DNA of 64,000 bases from Domibacillus antri (GCF_001936625.1 NZ_MSDU01000017.1:62001-126000); one strand, 5' to 3'. Numbered from the stretch's first letter, positions 9,435-19,467 are shown. Translations and numbers: made by a program. The notes: generated by a model not told the origin, from the sequence alone.

Positions 9435-9516
9435 AAAAAAAAGACAGCGGTAATCGCTGTCCAACGCCGGATGCTCAATTCAGTCTCAAAGAGGGGGTTA
9501 ATGAGAATGAATCTCA
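9435..9516 (-). ncRNA. Candidate Fur-regulated small RNA, FsrA-like
   Basis: An orphan transcription unit of about 80 nt. It has TTGACA (9550-9545), a 16 nt spacer and TATAAT (9528-9523), then a start near 9515. The unit ends at a perfect 7-bp hairpin (GACAGCG / CGCTGTC, 9443-9461) with eight T. There is no ribosome binding site or open frame of note. A Fur-box-like sequence covers the start site. The RNA contains an unpaired-looking CCCCCTC (9497-9491), the complement of a GGAGG-type ribosome binding site. Length, Fur box and C-rich tract match what is known of Bacillus FsrA, which represses iron-rich proteins under iron limitation. The assignment by family is inference. Confidence 0.7.
9502..9516. 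promoter_or_regulatory. Fur-box-like operator at the small RNA start
   Basis: TGAGAATGAATCTCA matches the 7-1-7 Fur consensus TGATAATNATTATCA at 11 of 14 defined positions. It overlaps the predicted +1, so it would block transcription when iron is plentiful. Confidence 0.6.
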
Positions 9517-9522
9517 ATTTCA

Positions 9523-9550
9523 ATTATAGCGTAATTTTTAAAAATGTCAA
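9523..9550 (-). promoter_or_regulatory. Consensus sigma-A promoter of the small RNA
   Basis: TTGACA and TATAAT, both perfect, with a 16 nt spacer. No coding sequence follows before a terminator. Confidence 0.75.
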
Positions 9551-9574
9551 CCGTCAAAAGCTATGATTTCCGAA

Positions 9575-9604
9575 TAAAAAACCGGCGAAATTATTCGCCG
9601 GTTT
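9575..9604 (-). terminator. Terminator of hom-thrC-thrB
   Basis: Stem ACCGGCGAA / TTCGCCGGT, overlapping the thrB stop codon, followed on the minus strand by a T-rich tract. Confidence 0.85.
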
Positions 9605-10493
9605 GAATCCATTCTGGTCCTTTGGAATCAACACTTAGCTGCAGCACATCGCAGCCATTGAACGCCGCTTGGAATTGAGCAGCGATCCCTTGTCCTTTTC
9701 CACGTGGAGCCACAGTCAGTACGGTTGGACCCGCACCGCTGATGACCGTTGCGTATGCTCCATAACTTCGTGCCAGTTCACGTGCCGGAGCGAACTCTTT
9801 AATAAGCGGCGTACGATATGGTTCATGGAAGACATCGCGTTCCATCATACGGCCGGCTGTCTCGTAATCTTGCTGCATAAAGGCCGCCACAAGAATGTTT
9901 GAAACCGCACTGCCGAGCACCGCATCTTTACGTGCAAATGAAGCAGGCAATACATTTCGCGCATCTTCCGTTTTCAGCTCATAGGATGGAACAAGGGCAA
10001 TCAAATCGATGTCAGGTGCCGGAAGCTTCAACAGTTCCGCTGTTTCCCCGAGTGACACGCCGCATACCATACCGCCGAACAGAGACGCGCCAATATTATC
10101 CGGATGTCCTTCAAACTGGTCCCCGATGTTCAGCTTTTCAGCGTCCGTTAACTGCAGACCGGCCAATTTGTCCGCAATTTCGATCCCCGCCGCAATGGCA
10201 GCAGCGCTGCTTCCAAGCCCCCGTGCAAGCGGGATGTCACTTTCTAAAACCGCTTCAATAGGCGGCATTTCTACACCGCGCAGCGCAGCCGTTTTTTTCG
10301 CCACGACGGCAATTAAATGACGGTCATCTTCCGGAAGCCCGTTTAAAAGAGCGGACCGGTGTGAAAATATCCACCGGTCAGATGGTTTAACCTCTACTGT
10401 TAAATAAAGACTGAAGGCAAGGCCGATTGAGTCAAAACCCGGCCCTAAATTGGCCGTACTTGCCGGCACTTTTAAAAGGCCGGATACACTCAT
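9591..10493 (-). CDS. thrB: Homoserine kinase
   Basis: GHMP-family kinase phosphorylating homoserine for threonine synthesis. The 300 residues carry the ATP-binding motif [14 protein letters not shown] near 90, the N-terminal [14 protein letters not shown] and the C-terminal ISGAGPTVL. The start overlaps the thrC stop by 4 nt. It is last in hom-thrC-thrB and its stop lies inside the terminator stem. Confidence 0.97.
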   Translation of the reverse strand: MSVSGLLKVPASTANLGPGFDSIGLAFSLYLTVEVKPSDRWIFSHRSALLNGLPEDDRHLIAVVAKKTAALRGVEMPPIEAVLESDIPLARGLGSSAAAIAAGIEIADKLAGLQLTDAEKLNIGDQFEGHPDNIGASLFGGMVCGVSLGETAELLKLPAPDIDLIALVPSYELKTEDARNVLPASFARKDAVLGSAVSNILVAAFMQQDYETAGRMMERDVFHEPYRTPLIKEFAPARELARSYGAYATVISGAGPTVLTVAPRGKGQGIAAQFQAAFNGCDVLQLSVDSKGPEWIQTGE

Positions 10494-11554
10494 GCCTGCA
10501 CAACTCCTTTAATGAAGTCAAATACTGCTTCTTCACTGTTTGGCAGAACAGTCGGTTTTTTCTCAATTTGTGCAATCGCTGTCTGCGGATCTTTTAACCC
10601 GTTACCTGTAAGTACAGCAACGATATTGGCACCTTGTTCAATTTCACCGGACTTTACATGTTTAATGATACCGGCGATCGATGCGTTGGAAGCGGGCTCT
10701 GCGAAAATACCTTCTTCACGTGTCATCATTTCATACGCTTCTAAAATTTCCGCGTCTGTTACGAAGTCAATTTTTCCGTTTGATTCATCGCGTGCCGCTT
10801 CAGCGAACTTCCAGCTTGCCGGGTTTCCGATACGGATCGCCGTTGCCACTGTCTCCGGCTGTGCGATTGGCGCGCCCTGTACAATGGCTGCTGCGCCTTC
10901 TGCTTCAAAACCGTGCATACGCGGAAGACCCGTGCCGAATTTTTCGTTATATTCTTTAAATCCTTTCCAATAGGCAGTAATGTTACCTGCGTTGCCGACA
11001 GGAATAGCCAGTACATCTGGTGCCTTACCAAGCTGGTCGCACACCTCAAATGCCGCTGTTTTCTGTCCTTCAATACGGTATGGGTTTACGGAGTTCACGA
11101 GCGTGATCGGTGACTTTTCGCTAATATTGCGCACCATTGTGAGCGCTTCGTCAAAGTTTCCTTCGATCGCCAAAATTTCGGCACCGTACATCATCGCCTG
11201 CGCCAGTTTACCCATCGCGATTTTTCCGTCCGGAATGACCACGATTGTTTTCATTCCGGCACGTGACGCATAGGCCGCCGCTGCTGCAGACGTATTGCCT
11301 GTTGATGCGCAGATAACCGTATTGCTTCCTTCTTCTTTCGCTTTGGCAACCGCCATTACCATACCACGGTCTTTAAATGAACCAGTCGGGTTGGCACCTT
11401 CTACTTTCACGTGAATATTAACGCCAAGTTTTTTTGAGATATTTACAAGTGGAATAAGTGGTGTATTTCCTTCCATTAATGAAAGCATTGGTGTATTTTC
11501 GTTCACCGGTAAAAATTCTTTATATTGTTGTAATAACCCTTCCCATTTTGCCAT
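10490..11554 (-). CDS. thrC: Threonine synthase
   Basis: PLP enzyme converting O-phosphohomoserine to threonine. The 354 residues have the PLP lysine in [11 protein letters not shown] near 62, the [13 protein letters not shown] segment and a glycine-rich phosphate loop [11 protein letters not shown]. The length fits the short Bacillus class. The start overlaps the hom stop by one base. Confidence 0.97.
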   Translation of the reverse strand: MAKWEGLLQQYKEFLPVNENTPMLSLMEGNTPLIPLVNISKKLGVNIHVKVEGANPTGSFKDRGMVMAVAKAKEEGSNTVICASTGNTSAAAAAYASRAGMKTIVVIPDGKIAMGKLAQAMMYGAEILAIEGNFDEALTMVRNISEKSPITLVNSVNPYRIEGQKTAAFEVCDQLGKAPDVLAIPVGNAGNITAYWKGFKEYNEKFGTGLPRMHGFEAEGAAAIVQGAPIAQPETVATAIRIGNPASWKFAEAARDESNGKIDFVTDAEILEAYEMMTREEGIFAEPASNASIAGIIKHVKSGEIEQGANIVAVLTGNGLKDPQTAIAQIEKKPTVLPNSEEAVFDFIKGVVQA

Positions 11555-12855
11555 TACTTCGCACCTTCTCCTTCGACGCGGTAGAAACTTTCAATTGAAC
11601 GTACAACCGCTAAATCTTTAATTTGTTCTTGCATTTTTTGATAGTTTTCCATAGACGCTTTGTGTGTCACAATGACGATTTCCGCGACACCTTCTTCTTC
11701 AAGAGGAAGCTGAAGAATTTTTTCAAAGCTGATTGAATTCGCAGAAAACAGCTTCGTCAATTCTGAAAATGCGCCGACTTCATCACGTACGTGCAGACGG
11801 ATAAAGTATTTTGCAAATTTTTCTTCCGGCTTTTTCAGCTGTTTCTCAAACTGAGGCGCCGAAATGCTTTTGCCGTTGACGCCAAGACGCATATTTGTAA
11901 TAACCGCAACCAGGTCGCTGACGATAGACGTTGCTGTTGGCAGGCTTCCTGCGCCGGGTCCATAAAACATCGTTTCGCCGACTGCTTCACCGTATACGTA
12001 CACGGCATTGTACTCATCATTAACCGACGCGAGCGGATGGTCATTTGATAAAAATGTCGGCTGTACGCTGACTTCTGCACGCGCATCAGATTGGTCCGCA
12101 TACCCGATTAATTTCATGGTATAACCGAGAGTCTGACCGTGTTTTAAGTCGCTGTCCGAAACAGAAGAAATGCCGCTTACATCCACATCTTCCAGTTCAA
12201 TGTTCATTGAAAACGCAAGGCGGGCGAGGATCGCCATTTTACGAGCCGCATCCAGGCCTTCTACATCTGATGTCGGGTCTGATTCCGCAAAACCAAGATC
12301 TTGTGCTTCTTTCAGCGCCGCTTCATAGCACATGCCTTCTTTATTCATTTTGGTAAGGATAAAGTTCGTTGTGCCATTGACGATTCCCATCAATGTTTTA
12401 ATTTTATCAGAAGCAAGACCGTCCGCAAGACCGCGGATGATCGGGATACCGCCCGCCACACTCGCTTCATAATAAAAATCGCAGCCGTTTTCAGACGCAG
12501 CTTTTAAAAGCTCCGAGCCGTACAAAGCCACTAAATCCTTGTTTGCGGTTACGACATGTTTCTTTTGGTTGAGAGCATCGAGAAGCAATTTCTTCGTGTC
12601 ATCGATTCCGCCCATTACTTCGACAATGACATCTACATCCGGATCATTGATGACCTCATAAGGATCTAGCGTCAGCGACTCTTTCGACAGCTCCACATCA
12701 CGCTTTTTATCCACATTCTTGACGAGCACTTTCGTTACTTCAACAGAGCAGCCAACACGGTGAGCAAGCTGTTCTTGATGATCTTGAATCATCTTCACTA
12801 CGCCTGTTCCGACTGTTCCAAGACCAAGCAATCCTACTTTTACATTGTCCTTCAT
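11554..12855 (-). CDS. hom: Homoserine dehydrogenase
   Basis: NAD(P)-dependent reduction of aspartate semialdehyde to homoserine. An N-terminal Rossmann fold [10 protein letters not shown] (residues 10-19) precedes the catalytic domain with [10 protein letters not shown] and [14 protein letters not shown]-terminal ACT domain from about 350 ([18 protein letters not shown]) is the usual threonine feedback module. A GGGGTGA ribosome binding site lies 7 nt before the ATG. First gene of the threonine operon. Confidence 0.97.
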   Translation of the reverse strand: MKDNVKVGLLGLGTVGTGVVKMIQDHQEQLAHRVGCSVEVTKVLVKNVDKKRDVELSKESLTLDPYEVINDPDVDVIVEVMGGIDDTKKLLLDALNQKKHVVTANKDLVALYGSELLKAASENGCDFYYEASVAGGIPIIRGLADGLASDKIKTLMGIVNGTTNFILTKMNKEGMCYEAALKEAQDLGFAESDPTSDVEGLDAARKMAILARLAFSMNIELEDVDVSGISSVSDSDLKHGQTLGYTMKLIGYADQSDARAEVSVQPTFLSNDHPLASVNDEYNAVYVYGEAVGETMFYGPGAGSLPTATSIVSDLVAVITNMRLGVNGKSISAPQFEKQLKKPEEKFAKYFIRLHVRDEVGAFSELTKLFSANSISFEKILQLPLEEEGVAEIVIVTHKASMENYQKMQEQIKDLAVVRSIESFYRVEGEGAK

Positions 12856-12912
12856 CTATCGTCACCCCAACTATGTATTTGTATGATGTACATTTGTTTT
12901 TACATAGTAGAC

Positions 12913-12941
12913 ATTATATCGGTCTTTTTTGCTTTTTACAA
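12913..12941 (-). promoter_or_regulatory. Sigma-A promoter of hom-thrC-thrB
   Basis: TTGTAA, 17 nt spacer, TATAAT, about 58 nt before the hom ATG. I see no riboswitch or T-box in the short leader. Confidence 0.7.
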
Positions 12942-12983
12942 CCAATTATTTTCGCAAAATAGAAATTTTCTGTCTTTAGGCGT

Positions 12984-13047
12984 AAAAGGCGCTGGTCATG
13001 AAGATGCGGCGGCGGGATTGAAGCGTGACAACCAAGCGCCGCGCTTT
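12984..13047 (-). terminator. Possible long-loop terminator after the beta-helix gene
   Basis: GGCGCTTGGT pairs with ACCAGCGCC across a GC-rich loop of about 40 nt, and TTTT follows on the minus strand. Weak because of the large loop. Confidence 0.35.
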
Positions 13048-13090
13048 TAACTCTATGACCCTTTTATAATAAAGAAACGAATGAGGTGTT

Positions 13091-14581
13091 TCAAGCTAAT
13101 GTTACAATTTCTCCTTGCCCTGCATGGACATCTGCCGCTACGTGGAGCGGTTTCTTTCCGCAGTTTTTAAACGCCGCCTTTTGAATAAATACATGATCCG
13201 CTTTCTGGGCACCGCCGAATACTTTTAACCCTGAGCCGGCGGTTGGAAAGTCTTCCATAACCACGTTTTGGATATGAACGTGTTTTGATTTATACTGTAT
13301 GCCCGCAGCCGGCAGCCGTTTATAGTCATATGACGGGTTGCCAATGGCCCGCAAGCCGTTAATAATGACATGTTTATACGCTGAAACGGTCAGTGCGCGC
13401 GGCGATGAGTCTCTATATAAATCGGTGTACACAGGATGGATGGAGACAATTCGTGTTGCCGTAACAAATAGAGCCGTTTTTGAATCCGGATCTTTTGCAT
13501 GATGGTGTCCGATATGACGAAAATTATAGGACCGATTGTCGTTGACAGATAGATGGCCAATAATATGAACATTTGCGGCGGCAGAACTTGTCGCATGCGC
13601 TTTCACCTCAATCCCGCCAAAACATCGCGTTGAGGCATTATGAATGAGCCATACATATCGCGACCCGTCATCAGCTTCAAACCCGTTTGAATTGGAAAAG
13701 CCCTTTTGATGGCTCCGGCCGGATGGATCATGCATATAACAGTTTGAGATCAAAATATAGTCACTGTGATGTGTGGTCACACCGTCATCGCCGAAACCCG
13801 ATCCGGTACAGCCGTCAATCCATATGTACCGGCTTCCGCCGCGTGCCCGGTAACCATCCCCGGAATAATCGTATAAAGTGGATGAAACATCGTAACAGTG
13901 TAATCCCGGATTGATTGCCTCGCAATTTTTCACCCAGCCAAACTCCACATTCGCAAATGTTAAGCAGCTTGAACGGTTATTCCCGCTTGATGATTTTTCA
14001 TCGGGCTGAAGCCGTTCGATGTTCCAATCCATTGTGATTCCTTCTATTAAAATATGACTGTTTCCTTTTACATGATTTTCATTCGTCAAAACAAAGCTTC
14101 GTTTCGGCGCAGAATCCCGAAGCCTGATAACCGTTTTGCCAGCCCCCGCTCCCTTTAAAATCGTGAATGATGGAACATGAAGTTCATCGACTATGAACGT
14201 CCCCTCTGAAAGAAAAACGGTTCGTTCGCCGCCTTCCAATGCCGCTGCGATATGATCGCCGGGCTGTACGTACACTTCTTTTCCTGCTTTTTTCTGCAAA
14301 ACATCCCATTCCTGGTCCAATACTGTTTTCCAATCCGGATATATGCCGTTCTCATCAGCTATCGTATGATGCATCTTCATCAATTCATTCTTTTTGGTCC
14401 ACATTGATTTCACCCTTGAGAAAATTGACTTCTTTTCTATTTCTGGTACCCATTTAGCTGCAGATTCACAAAAAAGCCGGTCCGTTTCCAGCACAGATTC
14501 TTTTAAGGATGGACCATCTTCAAAAAAAAATTCAATTAACCGGGCATTGTCATGTGGATGATGAAAATTAGTTAAAATCAT
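13091..14581 (-). CDS. Right-handed parallel beta-helix (pectate-lyase-fold) protein
   Basis: About 496 residues. After an N-terminal helical region comes YVQPGDHIAAALEGGERTV, the typical entry to a beta-helix. Repeated short strands follow with patterns such as HILIEGITM, YILISNCYM, HVIINGLRA and HVHIQNVVM. Such proteins bind or cleave polysaccharides. No signal peptide is visible, so either it is cytoplasmic or it leaves by another route. The start is taken at the ATG at 14581, which has AAAGGTGA in front; the frame is open 11 codons further upstream. Substrate and role are unknown. Confidence 0.8.
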   Translation of the reverse strand: MILTNFHHPHDNARLIEFFFEDGPSLKESVLETDRLFCESAAKWVPEIEKKSIFSRVKSMWTKKNELMKMHHTIADENGIYPDWKTVLDQEWDVLQKKAGKEVYVQPGDHIAAALEGGERTVFLSEGTFIVDELHVPSFTILKGAGAGKTVIRLRDSAPKRSFVLTNENHVKGNSHILIEGITMDWNIERLQPDEKSSSGNNRSSCLTFANVEFGWVKNCEAINPGLHCYDVSSTLYDYSGDGYRARGGSRYIWIDGCTGSGFGDDGVTTHHSDYILISNCYMHDPSGRSHQKGFSNSNGFEADDGSRYVWLIHNASTRCFGGIEVKAHATSSAAANVHIIGHLSVNDNRSYNFRHIGHHHAKDPDSKTALFVTATRIVSIHPVYTDLYRDSSPRALTVSAYKHVIINGLRAIGNPSYDYKRLPAAGIQYKSKHVHIQNVVMEDFPTAGSGLKVFGGAQKADHVFIQKAAFKNCGKKPLHVAADVHAGQGEIVTLA

Positions 14582-14621
14582 TTTTATCACCTTTTTTATT
14601 TGAATTTTACACATAGTACTT

Positions 14622-15374
14622 TTAACATTTTATAAAGGAAAAAGATTGTTCATTTTGAAATATCCCCGCTTCAAATGTTCGTTCCCTCCATTCGATGGTG
14701 CCGTCTGCTTTCATCATAATAACGGTTGAACAGCGGGTGCCGTACTCCCTGCTTTTAATGAAAATCGGTGACAGCATCCGCTCCCATTCAATCGACACAC
14801 CCGTATTTGGAAGCACATCATCCGGCGCTTTAGTTTCATCTGCAAGCAATGAAAATAAAGCCTTTTGATCTTGAAAGCACGCTGCCATTTCCCTTTTCGC
14901 TTTGACCGTTTTTGGCCAAGGGGTGTTCATGAATGCGTTGCTCACACTGTGTATACCCGGCGGAAGCAGAGAAGGCTTTTCTCCAGAGCTGCTGCTGTAT
15001 GAATAAAGTGTCTCGCTCGTACCAGCGACAATGTTAAACCCGGGATAACGATCCTTTTCCTTGTCAAGATCGTTCAAAAACGTCCATGCATCCATTTCTC
15101 CTTCTAAAAAAGAGCGAACGATATGGCCGCGCGACTCTTTCTTCAAAGAAAATTGTGACGGATCACGATAATTCGTAAGCGCACAGATGCGGCCGGCTTT
15201 CGACACACCAAGCCACGTACCGCCTTTTTCAAGATCACGTCCGGCGAGAATACCAGGGGCATCTTCCCACCAATGCGAAGGCGCGGTCGGCCGGTGATAA
15301 AACTCATCCCGATTTGCCGCTATTACAAGCGGCAGCTCTGGCTCCAGTTGAAAAGCAATATTGACTAAACACAT
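14622..15374 (-). CDS. NRDE family protein (TANGO2-like)
   Basis: 250 residues starting MCLVNIAFQ, with the family signature ANRDEFYHRPTAPS near residue 20, then WWEDAPGILAGRDLEKGGTW. The Cys at position 2 is the expected N-terminal nucleophile of the NTN-hydrolase-like fold. The eukaryotic homologue TANGO2 is linked to haem and lipid handling; the bacterial role is unsettled. The ATG at 15374 is favoured by AAGGTGG 10 nt upstream over a longer open frame. Confidence 0.85.
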   Translation of the reverse strand: MCLVNIAFQLEPELPLVIAANRDEFYHRPTAPSHWWEDAPGILAGRDLEKGGTWLGVSKAGRICALTNYRDPSQFSLKKESRGHIVRSFLEGEMDAWTFLNDLDKEKDRYPGFNIVAGTSETLYSYSSSSGEKPSLLPPGIHSVSNAFMNTPWPKTVKAKREMAACFQDQKALFSLLADETKAPDDVLPNTGVSIEWERMLSPIFIKSREYGTRCSTVIMMKADGTIEWRERTFEAGIFQNEQSFSFIKC

Positions 15375-15452
15375 AGTACGGTCCCACCTTCTTTTTCCTT
15401 CATTATGGTACAAACAGAAAAAGGCTGTCCAACAGGACACCCTTTTTCCTCA

Positions 15453-15809
15453 TCATTGATTTAATTCTTGCCGCTCTTCTTCTGTGAAGACACGGGAGCG
15501 GGTTAAGAATCGCTTTCCTTCCGGCCCTTCCAGTGAAAACATTCCGCCCCGGCCGTCGACCACGTCTATAATCAGCTGTGTATGTTTCCAATACTCATAC
15601 TGAGCTTCACTTATATAAAACGGGCTTCCGCCAATTTCACCGAGAAGTTTATCAGAATCTCCCGTTAAAAATTCGCCGTCCGGATAGCACATCGGCGAAC
15701 TTCCATCACAGCATCCGCCCGATTGGTGAAACATGAGCGGCCCGTGCTTGTCCTTTAGCTTTTCAATCAAATCAATGGCAGCTTCAGTAGCCGTTACACG
15801 CTCTGTCAT
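15453..15809 (-). CDS. DUF779 protein, aldehyde dehydrogenase partner
   Basis: 118 residues from the ATG at 15809, chosen because AGGTGG lies 8 nt before it. Contains HQSGGCCDGSSPMC, the Cys-rich signature of DUF779, and YWKHTQLIIDVVDGRGGMFSLE. DUF779 genes commonly follow aldehyde dehydrogenase genes, as here, where the gap is about 24 nt. The biochemical role is not established; the paired cysteines suggest metal or redox function (inference). Confidence 0.85.
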   Translation of the reverse strand: MTERVTATEAAIDLIEKLKDKHGPLMFHQSGGCCDGSSPMCYPDGEFLTGDSDKLLGEIGGSPFYISEAQYEYWKHTQLIIDVVDGRGGMFSLEGPEGKRFLTRSRVFTEEERQELNQ

Positions 15810-15832
15810 GATACGTTCCACCTCACTTTCCA

Positions 15833-17350
15833 TTAAAAGAAGCCAAGTGCGTCTTCCGAGTAGCTGACAAGCAGATTTTTCGTCTGCTGATAATGATTAA
15901 GCATCATTAAATGATTTTCACGGCCGACACCAGACATTTTATAACCGCCAAAAGCCGCATGAGCCGGGTATTGATGATAGCAGTTTGTCCACACCCGGCC
16001 CGCCTGAATGCCTCGGCCAAACCGGTACATGCGATTGGCATGACGTGACCAGACACCGGCACCGAGTCCGTACAGTGTATCGTTCGCAATCTCAAGTGCT
16101 TCCGCTTCGTCTTTAAACGTTGTAACTGACACGACCGGACCGAAAATTTCTTCCTGGAAAATGCGCATTTTGTTGTTTCCTTTAAAAACAGTCGGTTTGA
16201 TGTAGTAACCGTTTTCCAACCCTTGGATGGTATTTCTCTCTCCACCCGTTAAACATTCAGCACCTTCCTGTTTTCCGATATCCAGATACGAGAGAATTTT
16301 TTCCATTTGTTCGTTCGATGCCTGTGCGCCCATCATCGTATCGGTATCAAGCGGATTGCCTGTTTTAATGGCTTTGACACGCTCGATCGCCCGCTCCATA
16401 AACTGATCATAAATGTTTTCTTGAATGAGCGCGCGGGACGGGCATGTACAAACCTCGCCCTGATTTAAGGCGAACATGACAAACCCTTCAACCGCTTTAT
16501 TCAGGAACGCATCGTCTTTTTCCATAATATCATCAAAGAAAATATTCGGTGATTTTCCGCCAAGCTCAAGTGTCACCGGTATTAAGTTTTGCGACGCATA
16601 CTGCATAATGAGGCGGCCAGTCGTCGTTTCTCCGGTGAAGGCAATTTTCGCAATTCTCTTATTAGACGCCAGCGGTTTTCCTGCTTCCAAACCGAAACCA
16701 TTGACGATATTGACGACACCCGGCGGCAGCAGGTCTTGAATCAGTTCCATTAGGACAAGGATCGACGCGGGAGTCTGTTCAGCAGGCTTTAAAACAACAC
16801 AGTTTCCTGCTGCGAGCGCCGGCGCGAGCTTCCACACACCCATTAAAATCGGGAAGTTCCACGGAATAATTTGTCCGACAACACCGAGCGGTTCATGAAA
16901 ATGGTAGGCTACTGTATCATCGTCAATCTGGCTTAATGATCCTTCCTGTGCGCGAATCGCGCCGGCAAAGTAACGGAAATGATCGATCGCAAGCGGCAAA
17001 TCGGCGTTCAGTGTTTCGCGTACCGCTTTGCCGTTATCCCACGTTTCGGCAACCGCCAGCATTTCTAAATTTTCTTCAATACGATCAGCGATTTTATTTA
17101 AAATATTCGCACGGTGTGCAGCGGACGTTTTCCCCCACGCGTCTTTTGCTGCATGAGCGGCATCCAGCGCAAGTTCAATATCTTCCGCCTGAGAGCGGGC
17201 TACCTCACAAAACACTTTGCCTGTGACCGGTGTGACATTTTCAAAGTATTGTCCACCAAGCGGCGCCGTCCATTCACCGTTAATATAGTTGCCATACTTC
17301 TTCTTAAATGTAACTTTTGAACCTTCCTGACCTGGATTTGCGTAAATCAT
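15833..17350 (-). CDS. NAD-dependent aldehyde dehydrogenase (AcoD/ExaC-like)
   Basis: 505 residues. NAD-binding [19 protein letters not shown] and the glutamate in [11 protein letters not shown] are followed by the catalytic Cys in [13 protein letters not shown] near 300. The C-terminal segment [20 protein letters not shown] is typical of the acetaldehyde/acetoin-linked group that lies next to DUF779. AAAGGGG precedes the ATG by 8 nt. A strong promoter overlapped downstream by a cre-like site suggests catabolite control. Confidence 0.93.
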   Translation of the reverse strand: MIYANPGQEGSKVTFKKKYGNYINGEWTAPLGGQYFENVTPVTGKVFCEVARSQAEDIELALDAAHAAKDAWGKTSAAHRANILNKIADRIEENLEMLAVAETWDNGKAVRETLNADLPLAIDHFRYFAGAIRAQEGSLSQIDDDTVAYHFHEPLGVVGQIIPWNFPILMGVWKLAPALAAGNCVVLKPAEQTPASILVLMELIQDLLPPGVVNIVNGFGLEAGKPLASNKRIAKIAFTGETTTGRLIMQYASQNLIPVTLELGGKSPNIFFDDIMEKDDAFLNKAVEGFVMFALNQGEVCTCPSRALIQENIYDQFMERAIERVKAIKTGNPLDTDTMMGAQASNEQMEKILSYLDIGKQEGAECLTGGERNTIQGLENGYYIKPTVFKGNNKMRIFQEEIFGPVVSVTTFKDEAEALEIANDTLYGLGAGVWSRHANRMYRFGRGIQAGRVWTNCYHQYPAHAAFGGYKMSGVGRENHLMMLNHYQQTKNLLVSYSEDALGFF

Positions 17351-17402
17351 TGACCATTCCCCTTTCGATTTTGAATATGTACCGTGGAGCTGGAATCATG
17401 AT

Positions 17403-17417
17403 ATAAAGCGCTTACAT
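17403..17417 (-). promoter_or_regulatory. Possible CcpA cre site
   Basis: ATGTAAGCGCTTTAT fits WTGNAANCGNWWWCA except at the last two bases. It lies just downstream of the promoter at 17422-17450, where CcpA would block transcription. Confidence 0.45.
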
Positions 17418-17421
17418 TAAC

Positions 17422-17450
17422 AATGTAACTTTTTCAGTTTTATCTGTCAA
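17422..17450 (-). promoter_or_regulatory. Sigma-A promoter of the aldehyde dehydrogenase operon
   Basis: TTGACA, 17 nt spacer, TACATT, about 70 nt before the ATG. Confidence 0.65.
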
Positions 17451-17461
17451 TCAATATACTT

Positions 17462-17492
17462 AAAAAGACTTCCTCTATGAAGAAGCCTTTTT
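17462..17492 (-). terminator. Terminator after the PAP2 phosphatase gene
   Basis: GGCTTCTTC pairs with GAGGAAGTC (one G-U pair and minor slip) and TTTTT follows on the minus strand, overlapping the stop codon. Confidence 0.6.
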
Positions 17493-18149
17493 GAGACGAC
17501 GATTCCATTTATATTCACTAAAATGAAACATCATAATACAAAAAAGCAGCCATGCGGCACCGATCGAAAAACCGGCGATCACATCACTCGGATAATGGAC
17601 GCCCAGATAAATACGTGTTAATCCTACTAAAATAATCATACACCCTGCGGCGGCAGCGCCGATCATTTTTTTCCATTTTCCTTTTAACAGACGGAATAGC
17701 ATAAATGAAAGCGCACCGTAAAAAATAAACGAGCCCATTGAATGTCCGCTCGGAAAGCTGTAGCCTCCCTGTTCGATCAGCGGCAGAATATCCGGACGCT
17801 GCCGTTTGAACAATTCTTTCAGCAATCCATTAAATAAGCCTCCAACTGCATTGGCGAAAATAAAAAACAGCGCCCATCCGTATCTTTTGCGGATGATTAA
17901 AAAAAGCGCAATGACGGCCGTTGCAGCGGTTAAAAACAGAACGGAAGCCAGATCCGTGATCATCACCATGCGGGCAGTCCGGCCTTCATTGACCCAGGAC
18001 TGTACTTCGGTTATGACAGCCATATCAAACGCGGCTATTTCGTTTTTCTTAAGCGCATCGACCACTTCAAAAAACATCCACGTAAAAAAAAGCAGAAATG
18101 TAAAGAGGGAGCTATAATACGCATACGGCCTCCATTTTCTTTTCTTCAA
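17475..18149 (-). CDS. PAP2-family membrane phosphatase
   Basis: Integral membrane lipid phosphatase type protein with about six hydrophobic segments. The three family motifs are present: KELFKRQRP, SFPSGHS and TRIYLGVHYPSD (catalytic His in the last). Likely substrates are undecaprenyl pyrophosphate, phosphatidylglycerol phosphate or similar. The start is set at a TTG (18149) preceded by AAAGGA at about 9 nt, giving 224 residues. The frame is open to a GTG at 18170, but that codon overlaps the ribosome binding site. Confidence 0.85.
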   Translation of the reverse strand: MKKRKWRPYAYYSSLFTFLLFFTWMFFEVVDALKKNEIAAFDMAVITEVQSWVNEGRTARMVMITDLASVLFLTAATAVIALFLIIRKRYGWALFFIFANAVGGLFNGLLKELFKRQRPDILPLIEQGGYSFPSGHSMGSFIFYGALSFMLFRLLKGKWKKMIGAAAAGCMIILVGLTRIYLGVHYPSDVIAGFSIGAAWLLFCIMMFHFSEYKWNRRLKKASS

Positions 18150-18192
18150 GCACCATCTTCCTTTCTCCACAGTAACATTTGCATACTATCAT

Positions 18193-18222
18193 AAAAAAAT
18201 CCAGGAAAGTCTCCTGGATTAA
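18193..18222 (-). terminator. Terminator of dapF
   Basis: AATCCAGGA / TCCTGGATT hairpin at the dapF stop codon followed by TTTTTTT on the minus strand. Confidence 0.85.
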
Positions 18223-19205
18223 AATACGTTTTCGCTCAAATATAATTCCACTTCTTTACGTAATTGACCGTAAGCTGTCTGTTCAGTAAATGCTTTTTGA
18301 TCTTTCAGCTGAAAATGACCCGGAGTGTCAAGATCTAACTGAACGACCGCTTCGAACATATACGTGCCATTTCCAATGAGGTCAATAGAATAGCGGCCTG
18401 TCTCATGCTGATGCACTTCGCAGCGTACTTTTCCGCCATTATTATACACTACAACCGGCTCCTCCAGTTCATTCAGACCAAGCTGGCAAGTGGTCAATGT
18501 TGACGCCGACATCGCTGTACCACAGGCGTTTGTAAAACCGACGCCGCGCTCAAATGTGCGTACATAAATAATCCCTTTTTGAATCGGGTGAACAAAGCTG
18601 ACATTGACACCGTCCGGAGTGATTTGATTTTCACCGTTCAGCATTTCCGCAATGCGTTTCTGCTCGCCGGAAGCGATTAAATCCCGTCCTCCGACCGCAA
18701 TCAAATGTGGATTCGGCACCGCAACAGCAGAAAAACGAATGTCATCAGATAATTCCGGTACGATTTCATTAAACAGGCGGTCTTTGCCAATTGTCATCGG
18801 AAGCGCATCAAGATCGAACAAAACGGGTGAGATTTCCACGCGATACGCGGGAACTCCTTCATAGACTTCTCCATCGCGCTTCACATATAAATCGGCTTTA
18901 TTGGTCTCTACTAAAATTTCATCCCGTCTCAATTTATCCAGCACGTAGCGTCCGTGCAAACGAAGCCCATTGCCGCACATAGATGCTTCGGAACCGTCTG
19001 AATTAAAAATGCGCATTTTGGCATCCGCATGCTTGCTTTCCATGACAAAAACGATGCCGTCTGCACCGATGCCTGTTTCGCGGTTACAAAGCGCAAGGGC
19101 CAGGTCATGGCGGTTCTCTTCTGTAAATATATAGCCATATGTCCATTCATCAATCAATAAAAAATCGTTGCCTGATCCATGGCCTTTAATCAACTTCAAT
19201 TCCAA
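18219..19205 (-). CDS. dapF: Diaminopimelate epimerase
   Basis: Interconverts LL- and meso-diaminopimelate for lysine and peptidoglycan. The two active-site cysteines are in SMCGNGLR (near 80) and TNACGTAMSAS (near 230), and the N-terminal KGHGSGNDF is conserved. About 328 residues, longer than the 275-290 typical of the family, because of a C-terminal tail of about 45 residues after the last conserved strand. Start set at TTG 19205, spaced 8 nt from AAAGAGG; an upstream GTG at 19223 overlaps that ribosome binding site. Confidence 0.93.
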   Translation of the reverse strand: MELKLIKGHGSGNDFLLIDEWTYGYIFTEENRHDLALALCNRETGIGADGIVFVMESKHADAKMRIFNSDGSEASMCGNGLRLHGRYVLDKLRRDEILVETNKADLYVKRDGEVYEGVPAYRVEISPVLFDLDALPMTIGKDRLFNEIVPELSDDIRFSAVAVPNPHLIAVGGRDLIASGEQKRIAEMLNGENQITPDGVNVSFVHPIQKGIIYVRTFERGVGFTNACGTAMSASTLTTCQLGLNELEEPVVVYNNGGKVRCEVHQHETGRYSIDLIGNGTYMFEAVVQLDLDTPGHFQLKDQKAFTEQTAYGQLRKEVELYLSENVF

Positions 19206-19319
19206 CACAATCGCCTCTTTCACTACATCTATTTACGATCATTATAGCAGATCCATCCCCTTTTTCGAACCTTTCGTATTCGATGATTTTCACGAGCCGC
19301 CTGCTTCATCCCGTGTACC

Positions 19320-19350
19320 AAAAAAGCTGCCGGCATCGCCGGACAGCTTA
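19320..19350 (-). terminator. Terminator of the rib operon
   Basis: AAGCTGTCCGGC / GCCGGCAGCTT hairpin followed by TTTTTT on the minus strand, about 120 nt after ribH. Confidence 0.8.
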
Positions 19351-19467
19351 ATAAACCATCGTCATTAAAAGTAAATGCTCCGCAATGAGATTCACGACCG
19401 CAAAAACCGGCTGGATCTGCTAATGGTTCCTTTCATGCAATCGTCTCACGGTCACGGCCGGAATAAA

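Noticed and set aside
9270-9464. Open frame of 64 residues upstream of the hydrolase gene
   Set aside because: Overlaps the small RNA terminator and the hydrolase promoter; no convincing start signal.
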